From Pseudomonadota bacterium (GTDB lineage: Bacteria; Myxococcota; Polyangia; Polyangiales; Polyangiaceae), in the NCBI GenBank assembly GCA_023419055.1, contig JAEZYO010000247.1:1-18069 (forward strand): a stretch of DNA of 18,069 bases. Direction: 5' to 3'. Positions 1-9,400 of this stretch are shown in pieces. The translations under genes were made by a program, and so were the position numbers. Each line of letters opens with the position of its first letter. Position 1 is the stretch's first letter. The notes below the pieces were generated by a model. The model made no database searches. It saw nothing but the letters and a program-made list of their open reading frames with translations, and was not told where the DNA came from.

Positions 1-247
1 TCATATTGGCGACGTGGAGCGTGGGCTCGACTCGGACGAGCTGAAGGGCGCCCAGGCGAAAGCCGCCCGATTCACCTTGCTCGTGCCACGCGCGATACTG
101 CGCTTCCGGCTCGGGCCACCGCTTCGAAATGGCGACGACGAAACCTTTGCCCCAGCCGCCGACGTCGTTGCAGATGTGGCAGATAATTCTCTGCCCGTCT
201 CCAGGGGGAGCGGTGGCGTCGCCCTTGCGATAAGTGATGCTCGTCAT
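1..247 (-). CDS. Macro-domain protein (ADP-ribose binding/hydrolysis), C-terminus cut by window edge
   Basis: The first 82 codons are visible; the frame runs off the left edge without a stop. Macro domains bind ADP-ribose, and many remove ADP-ribose from proteins or process O-acetyl-ADP-ribose or ADP-ribose-1''-phosphate in the cytoplasm. The visible part matches the N-terminal half of one: a strand ending in CHICND (N27, D28), then GGWGKGF (30-36), the nucleotide-binding Gly-rich loop, then SKRWPEPE (41-48), and later LGALQLV followed by VANM (79-82), a second ADP-ribose-contacting stretch. The ATG at 247-245 has GGAG five bases upstream. It is transcribed away from the aldo/keto reductase gene, with a 245 bp divergent gap. 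The fold assignment is fairly sure. Which ADP-ribosyl substrate it acts on, and whether it is catalytic, cannot be told from half a domain. Confidence 0.8.
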   Translation of the reverse strand, partial: MTSITYRKGDATAPPGDGQRIICHICNDVGGWGKGFVVAISKRWPEPEAQYRAWHEQGESGGFRLGALQLVRVEPTLHVANM

Positions 248-443
248 GATTGCTCCGGCTCGAGCGGCCTCTTTCTGCAACGATTGAGCGCGGGTGGCGA
301 GCGCTCGGTGGCGCGAGATCCTGTCGACGCACGCAAGTCTTCCGGATGATTCGAAAATTACCGCCGCTCAGGAGGTCTGCCTCGAGCCTGCACCGCGCGC
401 CGGCTCGCTCGAGGTGACCGCTGCGGCGGTGTCGAAGCTTCGG

Positions 444-449
444 TATAGT
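444..449 (+). promoter_or_regulatory. Possible -10 element upstream of the aldo/keto reductase gene
   Basis: TATAGT matches the sigma-70 -10 consensus at five of six positions and would start transcription about 37 bases before the GTG at 493. I see no convincing -35 hexamer at 16-18 bases upstream, so this is weak. The rest of the 248-492 gap shows no further gene or repeat that I can support. Confidence 0.25.
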
Positions 450-492
450 GCCGTGACTTCGTCGCCCCGGGCGAAGAGAAGGAGAGTCGACA

Positions 493-1518
493 GTGCGGCA
501 CAAGCATCCTGGATGTCCCCGCTCCCGTATGCTCGCAACGCGACGGCAGCTCGTTCATGGCGTCGGCGCGCTGATTGGTGGCTCCTTCGCTGGGTGCAGC
601 AGCGACGCCGATCCGAGGATGAGCCTTTCCTCCGGAGGTGTTTCGGGTGCGGGCGCTGGGGGAGGGGGAGCGGGTTCGGGCGGAGTCGGCGGGAGTTCGG
701 GGGCGAGCGGCCTGGGCGGCGCCGGACAGGGTGGCGCGGCCGGCTCCGGCCCGATGCGCAAGAACGCGGCGGATCGAGTGATGCTGGGAACGACCGGCAT
801 TGAGATATCCCGGCTGGCGATGGGCAGCGGCACCCACGGTTCGGGTGGCGCCTCCGATCAAACTCGCCTGGGCATGCCGACCTTTTCGAACCTGCTGACG
901 CACGCGTACAGCCAGGGGATCACCTTCTTCGAAACCGCGGACGCGTACGGCGCGCACCCGCACCTGGCCGAAGCGATTCGGCAGGTTGGTCGACAGAACG
1001 TCACGATCCTCACCAAGACCGCGGCGGAGACGTCGGAGGGCGTGGAGGCCGATCTCGATCGATTCCGCAGGGAGCTCGGCATCGACACCATCGACATCGT
1101 CCTTCTCCACAACAAGACGAGCGCTACCTGGACCACCGAATGCGAGGGCGCGATGGAGGCGCTGGAGCGGGCCAAACAGAGCGGCGCCATCCGCGCCCAC
1201 GGCGTCTCGTGCCATTCGCTCGCCGCGCTACAGCTCGCTGCGGCGACCCCGTGGGTGGACGTCGATCTGGCGCGCATCAATCCGATGGGTGTTCGCATGG
1301 ATGCTGATCCGGCGACGGTCATCTCGGTGCTCACCAGCATGAAAGCCGCGGGTAAGGGCGTGCTCGGTATGAAGATCTTGGGCGAGGGCGAGCTCGCAAA
1401 CCAGCTCGACATGGCGATTCAGCACGCCGTCCGGCTCGACTGCATCGACGGCTTCACCATCGGCTTCAAGAGTACGGCCGAGCTCGATCAGGTCGCGCAG
1501 CGGATCTCGGTGATGTAG
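493..1518 (+). CDS. Tat-type lipoprotein aldo/keto reductase
   Basis: A 341-residue protein, apparently an NAD(P)H-dependent oxidoreductase of the aldo/keto reductase superfamily, anchored outside the cytoplasm. The GTG at 493 is chosen because AAGGAGAG lies 6-8 bases upstream; the in-frame ATG at 529 lacks a good site. Residues 15-35 carry a twin-arginine motif (TRRQLV), a hydrophobic stretch and a lipobox ending FAGC (C35). Residues 48-86 are a Gly/Ser/Ala linker typical of myxobacterial lipoproteins. The barrel follows from about 95, with TADAYG (148-153), TKT (K175) and LLHN (H206), which supply three of the four catalytic residues (Tyr, Lys, His). The usual catalytic Asp of the DTAxxYG motif is Glu here (E147, codon GAA). 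Tat export would fit a protein that folds with its cofactor before secretion. The substrate is unknown. Confidence 0.88.
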   Translation: MRHKHPGCPRSRMLATRRQLVHGVGALIGGSFAGCSSDADPRMSLSSGGVSGAGAGGGGAGSGGVGGSSGASGLGGAGQGGAAGSGPMRKNAADRVMLGTTGIEISRLAMGSGTHGSGGASDQTRLGMPTFSNLLTHAYSQGITFFETADAYGAHPHLAEAIRQVGRQNVTILTKTAAETSEGVEADLDRFRRELGIDTIDIVLLHNKTSATWTTECEGAMEALERAKQSGAIRAHGVSCHSLAALQLAAATPWVDVDLARINPMGVRMDADPATVISVLTSMKAAGKGVLGMKILGEGELANQLDMAIQHAVRLDCIDGFTIGFKSTAELDQVAQRISVM

Positions 1519-1522
1519 CGGC

Positions 1523-2047
1523 TCAGGCGCCGCGAGCGCTCGGTCTATCGAGCTTCATGGCGTGCACGTACGGGCGGTCTGGGCGCGGACCGAGATCGCG
1601 GAAGCCGTGCTTCTCGTAGAAGCGGCGCGCGCGGACATTGGCTGGCGCGACCGAGAGGCGGGCGGTTCCGACGTGATGTCGGTCGAGGACGCCGACGAGA
1701 TAAGCATGCAGAGCGCTGCCGATGCCGCGGCCACGCTCGTTCGGCGTCACGTAGAACAGGTTGACGAAGGCATCGTCGTGTTCCGGCCGTAGTCGCATCT
1801 CGAGCTGGCCGACGATCACTCCATCTTTCCAGACATGGACGTGACCGTCCGGGAACCGCGCGAGCGATGCCTCGAGTCCAGCGAAGTAGGCGGTGCGGCC
1901 GCCTACTTTCTCGAACTCCTCGCTCGACCCGTAGCTCTGGACGAAAGTGTCGCAGAGAAAACGAACGCAGAGCTCGAAGTGCCGTCCGAGATCGATGGGC
2001 TCGAACCGCACGATCGGTAGGGGCGAGGGCGTGGCGAGCTTCGACAT
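1523..2047 (-). CDS. GNAT-family N-acetyltransferase
   Basis: A 174-residue cytoplasmic acetyltransferase that should transfer the acetyl group of acetyl-CoA to an amine. Motif A is clear: FVNLFYV then RGRGIGSAL (105-113), the pyrophosphate-binding R-G-x-G-x-G/A loop. Motif B is LSVAPANVRARRFYEKHGF (131-149), with Y144 at the usual general-acid position. An N-terminal region of about 60 residues before the central strands is somewhat long. The ATG at 2047-2045 gives a normal family length; the frame stays open further upstream but that extension is Arg/Ser-rich and looks non-coding. No strong ribosome binding site is visible. The stop lies 4 bp from the stop of the convergent reductase gene, so the two transcripts probably overlap. 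The substrate cannot be inferred. Confidence 0.88.
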   Translation of the reverse strand: MSKLATPSPLPIVRFEPIDLGRHFELCVRFLCDTFVQSYGSSEEFEKVGGRTAYFAGLEASLARFPDGHVHVWKDGVIVGQLEMRLRPEHDDAFVNLFYVTPNERGRGIGSALHAYLVGVLDRHHVGTARLSVAPANVRARRFYEKHGFRDLGPRPDRPYVHAMKLDRPSARGA

Positions 2048-2143
2048 CGCGACTCGAATGTTACTCTGCGACCTCGAGCTCGAGTCGTAGATCTTCTTGA
2101 GTGGCGAGCGATTGGCCTCGCACGGTGAGGAAGAGGAACGACG

Positions 2144-2725
2144 ATGAGCAGAAAGATGATCGCGGCGCTTCAAGTATCCCTCGACGGTTTTACCCAGGGT
2201 TCGGACCGAGGAGGCGAGGAGTGGGTCGACTCGTGGGCGGACGCCATCGGGCTCGTTCCCGATGTCGACGCGTTCGTTCAAGGCGCGGGGATGTACCCGG
2301 GCTACGGCGAGTATTGGGCGGCGATTCACGCGGACCCTGGGCGCATTCCGCCCTTTCAGTCGCGGCCTCCGTACGAGCGCGAGATCGCATATGCGAAGCT
2401 TGCCGCGAAGACTCCCCACTATGTCGTTTCGAAGACCCTCGAGCGCGTTTCGTGGCCTCCGACGGCTAAAATGGTCAGAGACCTCGCTGAGCTTCGCGCC
2501 CTCAAGGACGAGCCTGGGAAAAACATTTACGTCGTGGGCGGTCCCACCCTCGTCACGAGCCTCCTGAACGCGGACATGCTGGACGAGCTTCGGCTCATCG
2601 TCCATCCGCTCCTCCTCGGGGGCGGTAGAGCCCTCTTCGAAGGAGTGAAGCAACGCCGAGCGCTTCGATTCCTTCGCACGGAACCCGCTGCGTCGGGGAG
2701 GGTCGTTCTCACCTACGGGACGTGA
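2144..2725 (+). CDS. Dihydrofolate reductase-like (RibD C-terminal domain) protein
   Basis: A 193-residue protein of the RibD_C / YwjB-YyaP type, predicted to be a small NAD(P)H-dependent reductase in the cytoplasm. Supporting features are the N-terminal strand KMIAALQVSLDGF (4-16), which matches the family opening, GAGMYPGY (47-54) in the place of the cofactor-contacting G-R-x-T/M-Y motif, VVGGPTLVTSLL (130-141) as the glycine-rich cofactor loop, and DELRLIVHPLLLGGGRALF (147-165). The usual Arg of the GR motif is Ala48, so cofactor binding may be altered. AAGAGGAA lies 5-7 bases before the ATG, which settles the start. It diverges from the acetyltransferase gene across 96 bp. Most relatives have no proven substrate, and this is not a true folate-pathway DHFR. 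Confidence 0.88.
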   Translation: MSRKMIAALQVSLDGFTQGSDRGGEEWVDSWADAIGLVPDVDAFVQGAGMYPGYGEYWAAIHADPGRIPPFQSRPPYEREIAYAKLAAKTPHYVVSKTLERVSWPPTAKMVRDLAELRALKDEPGKNIYVVGGPTLVTSLLNADMLDELRLIVHPLLLGGGRALFEGVKQRRALRFLRTEPAASGRVVLTYGT

Positions 2726-2802
2726 CCGGCGACATACGGTGACGCCCAAGGTGCGAGAGTGTGGGGACAGAGCGAGTGAAACGACGCTCCGTGCCCCCGT
2801 AG

Positions 2803-3198
2803 ATGAGCAAAGCGGGATCCGCTAAGAGTAGTTCGATGGACCGAACTACGCGTCAGAAGATCTGTCAGCTGGTTGCCGGCATCGTCATCACGGACGACAT
2901 CCTCGACTCGAAGGAAGAGGCGTTCGTTGACCGCATGATCGCGAGCTTCGGCTTGAGCGACACGAACCGCGACGTCATTTTCCCTTTGGTGGACGCGAAG
3001 GAAGCTGCGGAGGAGATGCAGCGCTTGCCCAAGGACGCGCAGGACGAGGCCTTTCGGCTCTTGATCGAAGCCGCTGCGGTCGACGGCGAGATCGTTCCCG
3101 AGGAACGCGCTTACTTGAAGGCCGTCGCGGATGTGCTCGGCGTGAGCCAAGAGGACATCGAGCAGCGCCTGGCCAATCAGCTCGCGGCGGCGTCGTGA
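2803..3198 (+). CDS. TerB-like (tellurite-resistance-type) domain protein
   Basis: A 131-residue, mostly helical, acidic protein. The C-terminal half (about 86-124) reads LLIEAAAVDGEIVPEE followed by an ALA/ADVLGVS helix and EDIEQRL. This is the characteristic TerB pattern of a helix, an acidic D-G-x-I-x-x-x-E turn and a second helix. An earlier copy of the pattern (VAGIVITDDILDSKEEAFVDRM, about 24-45) gives the two-fold arrangement seen in the TerB fold. Such domains are associated with metal or stress responses and membrane-linked complexes, but no other ter gene is nearby, so tellurite resistance should not be assumed. Start choice: the ATG at 2803 directly follows an in-frame TAG and has no ribosome site; the ATG at 2836 has AAGAG seven bases upstream and may be the true start, giving 120 residues. 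Confidence 0.8.
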   Translation: MSKAGSAKSSSMDRTTRQKICQLVAGIVITDDILDSKEEAFVDRMIASFGLSDTNRDVIFPLVDAKEAAEEMQRLPKDAQDEAFRLLIEAAAVDGEIVPEERAYLKAVADVLGVSQEDIEQRLANQLAAAS

Positions 3199-3227
3199 GC
3201 TGAAGACTCGCGCGTGGAGCCGCACAC

Positions 3228-3250
3228 CGGAGCCGCACGACGCGGCTCCG
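3228..3250. terminator. GC-rich hairpin after the TerB-like gene (possible factor-independent terminator or protein site)
   Basis: Perfect inverted repeat: arms CGGAGCCGC and GCGGCTCCG (9 bp) around a 5-base loop, starting 30 bp after the TerB-like stop codon. There is no following T-run, so it is not a textbook terminator. The decamer GGAGCCGCAC also occurs twice in direct orientation (3216-3225 and 3229-3238, 13 bp period), so it could instead be a protein-binding site upstream of the sigma-54 promoter. Confidence 0.4.
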
Positions 3251-3269
3251 CGCGGACGCAGTGGAACGT

Positions 3270-3284
3270 TGGCACAACGCTTGC
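3270..3284 (+). promoter_or_regulatory. Sigma-54 (RpoN) -24/-12 promoter for the sensor kinase operon
   Basis: TGGCAC (3270-3275), five bases, TTGC (3281-3284). This matches the sigma-54 consensus TGGCAC-N5-TTGC, with exactly ten bases between the invariant GG and GC. Transcription would begin near 3296, giving an untranslated leader of about 180 bases before the kinase ATG at 3476. Sigma-54 promoters need an enhancer-binding AAA+ activator, and none is encoded in this window. The GGAGCCGCAC repeats at 3216-3238 are the only obvious candidate binding sites, although they sit closer than enhancers usually do. Confidence 0.65.
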
Positions 3285-3475
3285 GTCGATTCGATCAGTA
3301 GCCGATAAGGCGATCTGATGGACGCGATGCGGCCGCCGATCGCGCCGTCCTCTATCGGGGCGATCTCGTATCGTACGAGGCGAAGCGACGCACACACGGG
3401 AGGGCTCGGATCGATGGGGGAGCAGGCCAGGAAAGGGCAGCCGCGCACGCGCCGAGCCTTAACGTAGAGGGAGGC

Positions 3476-6400
3476 ATGACTGAGCCGGCCTACGAGATCA
3501 GGGAGATCGTGGCCGCGGACGCGCAGACGACCGTGTACCGTGCGGTGCGGCGTTCCGACGGACGTGCCGTGGTGCTGAAGGCAGTCGAGCCGCGCGCGCA
3601 GGAGCCGCGACAATTCGAGCGCCTGCGGAACGAGCTCGCCGTCGCGAGGACTCTCGATCGAGCCAAGGTGGTTCGGCCGCTGTCCATCGACGCTTACGAT
3701 GGGATGCCCGCGCTCGTTCGCGAGGACTTCACGGGGGTTCCGCTCGAGCGTTGCATGGGCCGCCCGCTCGCGGTGGGGAAGTTCCTGGATCTCGCGATTG
3801 CGATCGCGGGAGCGCTCGAACACGTGCACCAGGCCGGGCTGGTGCACAAGGACCTCACGCCGCGCAGCATCTTGGTTCATACGAGGACGGGTGAGGTTCG
3901 GCTCAGCGAGTTCGGGCTCGCGACGCGTATCCCGCGTCAGCCCTCGATCGCGCAAGCGCCCGAGCTCATCGAGGAGACGCTCCCGTACATGTCGCCGGAG
4001 CAGACGGGGCGGACCAACCGGACCGTCGATAGTAGGAGCGATCTTTACTCCCTGGGAGTTCTCTTCTTCCAGATGCTCACGGGCAAGCTCCCGTTCGAGG
4101 CGGCCGATCCACCGGGCTGGATCCACGCTCACGTCGCCCGCCCTCCACCGTCGCCGCACGATTTCTCCGAGGACGTTCCGCAGGTCGTCGCCGCGATCGT
4201 CGTGCGCTTGATGGCCAAGATGCCGGAGGCACGGTACCAGAGCGCCCGCGGGCTCCGGTACGATCTCGAGCGAGCGCGAGAAGCGATCGCCGCCGGACAC
4301 CTCTCACCGTTCCCACTCGGAGAGGTCGACGTCTCCGATCGGCTCAAGATCCCGCAACACCTCTACGGTCGCGAGGCGGAGCTCGCCAAGCTGCGAGGAG
4401 TGCTGCGAGAGGTCACCGAGACGGGGCGTCCCGCTCTCGCGCTCGTGTCCGGATACTCGGGTATCGGTAAGTCTTCGTTGGTGCACGAGCTCCTCCGCTC
4501 CATCGAGCGCGCTCGCGGCACTTTTCTGTCCGGCAAGTTCGACATCCACCAGCGAAATATCCCGTACTCCACCATCGCAGGAGCCTTCCGCCGGGTCTTG
4601 CGAGAAGTGCTCGGAGGCAGTGAAGAGCGACTGAGCCAGTGGCGCGCGCGCCTTTCCGATCTGCTCGGCCCGAACGGGCGCCTGATAGCGGACATCATCC
4701 CGGAGACAGAGCTCATCCTGGGGCCGCTACCCCCGGTCACGCCGCTCCCTCCGCTCGAGGCCGAGGTGCGCTTCCGGCTCGTACTGCAGTCCTTCATCGC
4801 GTCGTTCGGGACGGCAGAGAGTCCGCTCGTGCTTTTCCTGGACGACTTGCAGTGGGCGGATCTGGCGAGCTTGAAGCTGCTCGAGCACCTGCTCACGGAT
4901 CCTTCGACGCACCACATCTTGGTTCTCGGTGCGTTCCGCGACAATGAGATCGACGGCTCGCATCCACTCGTCCATACGTTCGAGCAGCTGCGACGAGCCA
5001 AGGTTCGGCTGGAAGAAATCGTACTTCGTCCCCTCGGGCTCGATCACACCGTGGCGCTCACCGCCGACTCGGTCAGGAGGTCGGCCCTAGAGGTTCGTGC
5101 GCTCGCTCAGCTGATCTACGACAAAACGGGCGGCAACCCATTCTTCGTCATTCAGTTCTTCAACGAGCTCTTGCGTGACGGACTGCTCAGGTTCGACGCG
5201 AGCGAATGGCGCTGGTGCTGGGACCTCGACCGCATCCGTCAGCGGGGCTACACCGACAACGTCGCCGAGCTGATGGTCGCGCGCCTGGCCCGATTGCCCG
5301 TCGAAACGCGGGAGCTCGTCCAGCTGGCGGCGTGCGTGGGGAACACGATCGACCCCAAGACCCTGGCGGCGATCGCGGGCGCGGACGAGCTCGAGGTGGA
5401 GCAGCGGCTCCTGCCCGCGTTCGAACAGGGTCTGCTGGTCCTCGGGCAACACAGCTATCGGTTCGCCCATGATCGGGTGCAGCAAGCGGCGTACTCGCTG
5501 GTGCCGGAGGCGGAACGACCGAAGATCCACCTGCGCGTCGGCCGGCTGCTGCTCGCCACGACGCCGAAGGAGAGCGTCGACGATCGACTGTTCGAGATCA
5601 TCAATCAGCTGAATCACGGCACGGCGCTCATCACCGCTTGGGACGAGCGCCTGACGGTAGCGCGCCTCAACCTGACGGGCGGACGCAAGGCGCGCAACGC
5701 CGCTGCGCCCGTCGCGGCGGTGCAGTACCTGCGTACCGCCATCGAGCTGCTGGGCGACCAGGGCTGGGATGCCGCGTACGACGTCGCCCACCCGGCGCAC
5801 CTCGTCAGAGCGGAGTGCGAGTTCTTGGTCGGGAACCTCGACGAGGCATTCCGCCTGCTGGACGCGGTCGAGCGGCGGGGCCAGAGCGTTCTGGATCGCG
5901 CGCCGGCTCGGAATCTGCGAAGTTGGTTTCTGACCAACCAGGGGAGGTTGATCGAGGCGACCGAGTGTAGCCTCGAGACGGCGCGTCTACTCGGGGTCGA
6001 GCTGCCCTCTCCGCACGACGCCGAGGCGGTGGACCGGGCCGTCGGCGAAGCGTTCGAGGCTTACCGCGCGGCGCTCGCGGGCCGCAGCGTGGAGTCGCTG
6101 GCCGAGCTCCCGCCTCTCGAGGGGGCGCGAGAGCGCGCCGTGCTCGACGTCATCTTCAAGGCGATCCCGGCGGCGTTTCAGTGGAACCCCGCGCTGATGC
6201 AGCTCTTGGTGTTGAAGGCGGTGCTGCTGGCCGTTCCGGACCACACGGCGCCCGCCTTCTTCTACGCGCAGTACGGGATCGTCCATTCCGTGATCACGGA
6301 GGACTACGACACGGCGTTCCGCTTCGGAGAGCTCGGCATTCGGCTCGCGGAGCGGCCCGCCGACAGCGCTCACGCCGGCGCGACGCACTTCATTCACGCC

Positions 6401-9400
6401 GTGTTCGTCTCGCACCTGAAGCGACACATTTCTCTCAGCCTGGAGCACCTGCAGATCGCTCTGCGCCTGGCGCGAGCCGCAGGCGATCTGGTTCATGCAA
6501 ACTACTGCTACGGCCTCGGCGCGCCGCATCGCCTTTACGCCGGGGAGCCGCTCGGCACGCTCGCTCACGACATCGAGGACATGCAGCAGATCGTGCGCCG
6601 CGCGGATGACGTGATCAACGACGGGTTCTTGACCACGCTGCGCCAGGCGATCGCGGCGCTCCAGGGGCGTAGCGTGAGCCTCGCGCGTCTCGACGGGCCG
6701 GGCTTCAGTGAGGCAGAGTTCGAGGCGTCCGCGCTGCCGCCGGTGCGCGGCCTCTACGGCTCGATCAAGGCCATGGTTCGCTATATGGGCGGTGACTTCG
6801 ACGGCGCGCTGGAAGCTACCGAGAACTTCACGCCGCTACCCCTCCTCTTCTACAACGTCTGGTACCACTTCTATCGGGGCCTCGCGCTGGCGCGCAGAGC
6901 GGCGGTCGCGCAGGGAGCCGAGCGAACACGTTGCGTCGAGCGCCTGTTCGAGGAGGTTCGCATCGTGAGCGGCCTGGCGGCTCATTGCCCCGCCAACCAC
7001 GCGCACCGCGACAAGCTGCTGAGAGCGGAAATGAAGGCGCTCGAGGGCAAGACCCTCGATGCTCTTCACCTCTACGACGAAGCGGTGGACGAGGCGGGTG
7101 AGCACGGCTTCTTGCACGAGCAGGCGCTCGCCTACGAGCTCGCGTCTCGCGCCGCGCGGGCCGGAGGCCTAGATACTCTAGCGGAGGTGTACTTGAGCCA
7201 GGCGCGTTCCGCCTACCGCAGCTGGGGAGCGGAAGGAAAAGTCCGACAGCTCGAGGAGGGATCCCCGAGCGCGCGGCGGCACCTCCCTCGAACCGAGACC
7301 TTCGTCGCGTCACACGAGGCGCTCGACATGATCGCGGTGGTCAAGGCGTCGCAGGCGATCTCCGGCGAGCTCAGCTGGGAGCGCGTGACGCAGCGCCTGC
7401 TCGAGGTCGCGCTCGAGCACAGCGGAGCAAGCTACGGTTGTCTGCTGTTCGCGCGCGAGGGCGACTTGCTGGTCGCCGCGACCGCACGCGCCGAGGCGCG
7501 CGCGGTGGTCACGAGTCGAGTGGATCTGGTGCCCCTCGAGAAGATGCCCGTCGCGCCCGGATCGATCGCTCATTTCGCCTTGCGCAGCCGCACGCCGGTG
7601 ATCGTCGACGATCCGGAGGTCGACGGCTGGTACTCGAACGATCCGTACATTCGCGAAAAGCGGCCGCGTTCGCTCTTGTGCCTGCCCATCCTGAGGCAAG
7701 TGGAGGTGAGCGCCGTGCTCTACCTGGAGAACGAGCTCGCCTCCGGCGCCTTCACGCACGAGCGGGTCACCGCGCTCGAGCTCATCGCGGCCCAGGCGGC
7801 GATCGCGATCGCCAACGCGGAGCTCTTCGAGAAGCTCGAGCGCGAGAACGCCGAGCGGCGGCGCGCCGAGGTCTTCCTGAAGGAGAGCCGTGGCCTGTTG
7901 CAGCAGGTCATCGACAACAGCACGGCGGTGATTTTCGTCAAGGACGAGGCGGGGCGCTTCTTGCTGACGAACCGCACGTTCGAAGACCTGTTTCACCTGC
8001 CTCGTGAGGACATCCTCGGCAAGACCGATCGGGAGCTCACCGGGGTAGAGAGCGCGGACACCTTCCGCTCCAACGACCAGCTCGCGCTCGAGGCGAACCG
8101 TCCGCTCGAATTCGAGGAGAAGATCAGGCTGCCGTCGGGCGTGCGCACCTACCTCGCCATCAAGTTCCCGCTGCACAACGCCGAAGGGCAACCCTACGCG
8201 GTCTGCGGGATCGGTACCGACATCACCGCGCGCAAGCTCTTCGAGGATCAGCTCAGGAGCAGCGTCTCGCTGCTGCAAGCCACGCTCGAGTCGACCGGGG
8301 ACGCGATCCTGGTCGCCGACACGGAGGGGCGCGTCGTCCAGTTCAATCAGCGCTTCGTCGAGATCTGGGGCTTGCAGCCGTCCGCGTTGAGCGAGGAGCG
8401 CGAGCAGCGCGCCTCGCCGTTCGATTTCTCGAAGCTCCGCTTCCCGGAGGCGTTTCGCGCCGAGGAGGCTCGGCTCACGCAGAACCCTGGCGAGACGAGC
8501 TTCGGCGTCGTCGAGTTCGTCGACGGTCGCAGCTTCGAGTGTTACTCGCAGCCGCAACGGATGGACGGCCGTGTCGTCGGGCGGGTCTGGAGCTTCCGCG
8601 ACGTCACGATGCGGACGCGCGCCGAACGCGAACGGGACGATCTGCTCTTCGGCGAGCGCCAAGCTCGCGCCGCGGCGGAGGAGGCGGTGCGGCTGCGCGA
8701 CGAGTTCTTGTCCGTCGCGTCGCACGAGCTCCGGACCCCGCTCACCAGCATTCAGCTTGCGATCCACGGCCTCTCGAGGCGACTCGGGAGCGAAGCTTCA
8801 CCGCAGATCCGGCGCAGCGTCGAGCTCGCGAACCGCCAGATCGGGCGCATGGGGAACCTCGTCGGTCTCTTGCTCGACGTCTCACGGATCCAGGCGGGGC
8901 GCCTCGAGCTCGACCTCCAGCCCGTCGACCTCGGTCAGGTCGTTCAGGAGACAGTAGTGCAGCTCACCGAGGACCTGCGCCGTTCGGGAAGCAAGCTCAC
9001 GGTCGAGGCGCCGGCGCCAGTGGTCGGATACTGGGACGGCTCGCGCGTCGAGCAGGTCGTCATCAACCTTCTGACCAACGCTATCAAGTTCGGCGAAGGC
9101 AACCCGATCGAAGTAACCGTCGAGGCGCTCGGCGATACTGCGCGCCTCACGGTCACGGACCACGGGATCGGAATCCCTAAGGACGTCCAGCAGCGCGTGT
9201 TCGAGCGCTTCGGTCGAGGTGTGTCCGCGCGCCACTACGGAGGGCTCGGCCTCGGCCTCTACATCGTTCGTACCATCGTGGAAGCTCACGGCGGCCGCGT
9301 CTCCGTGACGAGCGCGGCGGGGCAGGGCGCGTCTTTCCGCGTGGAGCTTCCCCGCTCGGGGCTGCTCCGCGTGGTCACATCGGGGACCAAGCCCCCAAGC

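Noticed and set aside
655..750. Glycine/alanine-coding repetitive stretch in the aldo/keto reductase gene
   Set aside because: Looks like a DNA repeat but is simply the Gly/Ser/Ala linker after the lipoprotein signal, common in myxobacterial lipoproteins.
72..803. Overlapping open frames at 72-503 (minus) and 294-803 (plus)
   Set aside because: Arg/Ser-rich shadows of the macro-domain gene and the aldo/keto reductase gene.
2073..2084. CTCGAGCTCGAG palindrome in the acetyltransferase/DHFR-like divergent gap
   Set aside because: CTCGAG and GAGCTC are very common in this DNA because of Leu-Glu codon usage; a simple repeat of this kind is weak evidence for an operator.
2048..2749. N-terminal extension of the acetyltransferase frame
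   Set aside because: The frame is open upstream, but the extension is antisense to the DHFR-like gene, is Arg-rich and would double the normal GNAT length.
2975..4300. A 441-codon open frame on the minus strand
   Set aside because: Covers both the TerB-like gene and the kinase start plus the sigma-54 promoter region; low-complexity Arg/Pro-rich and no domain.
7310..8767. A 485-codon open frame on the minus strand
   Set aside because: Antisense to the GAF/PAS/HisKA part of the giant sensor, whose motifs are unambiguous; composition is Arg/Glu/Leu-biased with no domain.
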